NCBI RefSeq assembly: GCF_016464705.1
Contig: NZ_JAEHOB010000014.1
Span: 1 to 64,000, forward strand
Reading direction: 5' to 3'
DNA: 64,000 nt
Source of the DNA: Qaidamihabitans albus
GTDB lineage: Bacteria > Actinomycetota > Actinomycetes > Mycobacteriales > Pseudonocardiaceae
The notes under the pieces were generated by a model that worked only from the letters and a program-made list of their open reading frames with translations, was not told where the DNA came from and ran no database searches. The position numbers and the translations under genes were made by a program. Of the stretch, positions 62,587 to 64,000 are shown one piece after another. The stretch's first letter is position 1. Each line of letters opens with the position of its first letter.

Positions 62587-63269
62587 CCACAGCCCCCCGC
62601 GGTGTCGGTGTCGTACGCGCCGACCAGCTCCGCGACCGCGGCCGGCACCGGAGCCACCTCCACCGGGGGCCCGCCGGTCAGCTCGGCGATGAAGTCGTCG
62701 ACCCGGTCCAGTCCCCAGAACCGCTGTCGGCCAGTCCGGAAGTACGGAACCCCGAACACGTCGTCCTCGTAGGCACGCACGAGGGCATCGACTCCGGCCT
62801 CGCGCAGCCGCGGGTCGTCGGGCGCAGCGGCCAGCTCGTCCCCGGGAAGTCCGGCCTCCTCGGCGATCGCGCGCACCACGGCTGGGTCGCACACGTTCTC
62901 CCCGCGCTCCCACCGGGCGGCTGTCACCCCGGCATAGAACCGCGTCCCCTCCCCCAGCTCGACGGCCCGCAGCCAGGCCAGGTGGGGCAGTTCCCACCAC
63001 GGGTCCACGTCGACCGGCCACGTCATCGTCAGGCCGTGCCTGCTCACCTGGCGGCGCACGTCGTAGAGGATGTAGAGGTGCTTGGCCTTGCTCATCTGCT
63101 GGTAGTGGAAGTCGGCATCCCGCGCGCGGAGCGCCTCGGCGGTGCGCTCGTCCGGGTCGAAGTACGGCAACAGCTCGACGTGCCGGTCGAGGTCGGGCAC
63201 CGCACGCAGCAGCCTGGTCAGCGCGATCCAGCTGAACGGGCTGCGGAACGAGAAGTGCACGCGGGGCAT
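62583..63269 (-). CDS. HCCA isomerase/DsbA-like thioredoxin-fold protein
   Basis: 228 residues from ATG 63269, chosen because AGGAGG lies nine bases upstream; a GTG at 63296 overlapping the thioesterase stop is less likely. DsbA-superfamily protein of the 2-hydroxychromene-2-carboxylate isomerase type: VHFSFRSPFSWIAL with Ser instead of the redox CxxC, RDADFHYQQMSKAKHLYILYDVRRQVSRHGL (in segments), and the C-terminal DVFGVPYFRTGRQRFWGLDRVDDFI. Such enzymes isomerise aromatic-ring intermediates or conjugate them with a thiol cofactor (glutathione in proteobacteria). Sits between a thiolase and a thioesterase. Confidence 0.85.
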   Translation of the reverse strand: MPRVHFSFRSPFSWIALTRLLRAVPDLDRHVELLPYFDPDERTAEALRARDADFHYQQMSKAKHLYILYDVRRQVSRHGLTMTWPVDVDPWWELPHLAWLRAVELGEGTRFYAGVTAARWERGENVCDPAVVRAIAEEAGLPGDELAAAPDDPRLREAGVDALVRAYEDDVFGVPYFRTGRQRFWGLDRVDDFIAELTGGPPVEVAPVPAAVAELVGAYDTDTAGGCG

Positions 63270-63292
63270 CGCGGGCTTCCTCCTGACCGTCC

Positions 63293-64000
63293 TCACCGGA
63301 CCCCCTTGCCCAGAAGCAGCTCCGTCATCTCGTCGCCGAGCTCGGCCAGCTCGCCCGCGCGCTCACCCTTCGTCATCGCATAGCCGTGCAGGATCGTGCC
63401 GTCCGCGACCATCCGCCGGCGGCCCCCTTCGACGACGTGGCACGCCATCCTTCCCTCGAACGCGCGCCCCGCGACGACGTCGTCGACGCCGAACGTCGTG
63501 CGCACGACCTCGTCCATCCGCGCGTCGCCGTGCAGGGTCACCCGCGCCCGCGACACGACCGGGATCCAGCCACGCCCGGACAGCACGGACGGCACCGAGA
63601 GGCCGACCTCGTGCAGGAAGCGGTCCACGGCCTCCTCGAGGGCCGCCACGTACGTCGAGTGCTGAACGACGTCGGAGTAGTGGCAGTGGAAATAGCGGAC
63701 CCGCCAGTTCCAGCCGAACCCGTCAGGCGGGGCGGGAGGCCGCCCGCCGCCTTCGGGCGCGCTCCCCAGCATCGCGCGCAGCTCGTCCGGCACGTCCACG
63801 CCCGCCTCGGCCGCAGCCTCGGGGACGAGCGCGACGGTGACCTTGCCGCGCAGCACCCGCTGTGCCGCCGCACCGCCGCCCGCGCGCAGCCGCACCGTGA
63901 ACGTGTCCACTCCGTTGCGCGTGACCTCGGCCGTCACCTCGTCGTCGACCTCCAGCACGGCGGGCAGCAACACGGACGAGTCGAGCACGCGCAGCCCCAC
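63293..64000 (-). CDS. Hotdog-fold acyl-CoA thioesterase (edge of window)
   Basis: At least 235 residues; the frame is open to the right edge, so the true start may lie outside the window. Two hotdog-like halves: N-terminal LEVDDEVTAEVTRNGVDTFTVRLR and C-terminal VRYFHCHYSDVVQHSTYVAALEEAVDRFLHEVG, the latter a 4-hydroxybenzoyl-CoA thioesterase-like segment (Y/F-x-x-D-x-x-x-H). Hydrolyses an acyl- or aroyl-CoA. Followed after 23 bases by the HCCA-isomerase-like gene. As the release step of the acyl-CoA module it could supply the free aryl acid for the AMP ligase at 50354 (inference). Confidence 0.75.
   Translation of the reverse strand: MGLRVLDSSVLLPAVLEVDDEVTAEVTRNGVDTFTVRLRAGGGAAAQRVLRGKVTVALVPEAAAEAGVDVPDELRAMLGSAPEGGGRPPAPPDGFGWNWRVRYFHCHYSDVVQHSTYVAALEEAVDRFLHEVGLSVPSVLSGRGWIPVVSRARVTLHGDARMDEVVRTTFGVDDVVAGRAFEGRMACHVVEGGRRRMVADGTILHGYAMTKGERAGELAELGDEMTELLLGKGVR

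Noticed and set aside
1-64000. CRISPR arrays, tRNA or rRNA genes
   Set aside because: No regularly spaced repeats, cloverleaf or rRNA-like conserved stretches were seen on reading through the window; a tool-based scan was not possible.

Overview
This is high-GC DNA from a filamentous actinomycete. GC-rich third codon positions, GTG starts, many 4-nt ATGA/GTGA gene overlaps, a leaderless-type promoter and two rare TTA codons support this. The gene families would suit an Amycolatopsis-like member of the Pseudonocardiales, but the genus is a guess. The window holds one long, gene-dense biosynthetic locus (about 5.4 kb to the right edge) next to a decayed chromosomal flank.

Left flank (1-5.4 kb): a gene graveyard holding frame-broken pieces of a PQQ-type sugar dehydrogenase, an Acg-type nitroreductase, a thioredoxin and a TetR regulator. 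Intact genes follow: an AHSA1/SRPBCC protein overlapping an ArsR repressor, an atypical SDR and an isocitrate-lyase/PEP-mutase family protein. The C-terminal scrap of an IS630-type transposase lies just before the locus.

Locus, left arm (5.4-17.7 kb): two acyl-CoA dehydrogenase subunits with complementary motifs and a VOC protein on +. On - is a coupled run: SDR, P450, AMP-ligase, LuxE-like, LuxC-like, a protein joining a degenerate thiazolinyl-imine-reductase-like region to a methyltransferase, and an MFS exporter. Middle (17.7-36.5 kb): four P450s, a di-iron oxygenase, a luciferase-like and an HsaA-like flavin monooxygenase, a free-standing condensation domain, a KstD-like flavoprotein, a KAS III-like enzyme, two alpha/beta hydrolases (one without its Ser) and two carrier protein/O-methyltransferase pairs.

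NRPS core (36.5-57.3 kb, - strand): an aryl-AMP ligase, a 2208-residue NRPS (ArCP-Cy-A-PCP-Cy-A-PCP), a 1411-residue NRPS (docking-Cy-A-PCP-TE-like), a saccharopine-dehydrogenase-like protein, a thiazolinyl imine reductase and a discrete thioesterase. Upstream are a fatty-acyl-AMP ligase (FAAL), a YjbR protein, a P450, a class II aldolase and an SsuD-like monooxygenase. By manual alignment all three A domains carry a cysteine code. This is the layout of an aryl-capped poly-thiazoline/thiazolidine metallophore of the yersiniabactin/pyochelin/coelibactin type, but the third Cy domain and the terminal TE each lack a catalytic residue. Right arm (57.5-64 kb): a fused CoA-transferase, acyl-CoA ligase, thiolase, HCCA-isomerase/DsbA-like protein and a hotdog thioesterase cut by the edge, together an acyl-CoA chain-shortening set.

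Working model (inference): the right-arm and acyl-CoA dehydrogenase genes prepare an acyl or aryl-CoA precursor. The aryl ligase and FAAL load carriers, the NRPS adds three cysteines, and the tailoring enzymes modify carrier-bound pieces that the free-standing C domain or KAS III may join. No pathway regulator, ferredoxin, flavin reductase, salicylate synthase or metallophore uptake system is visible.
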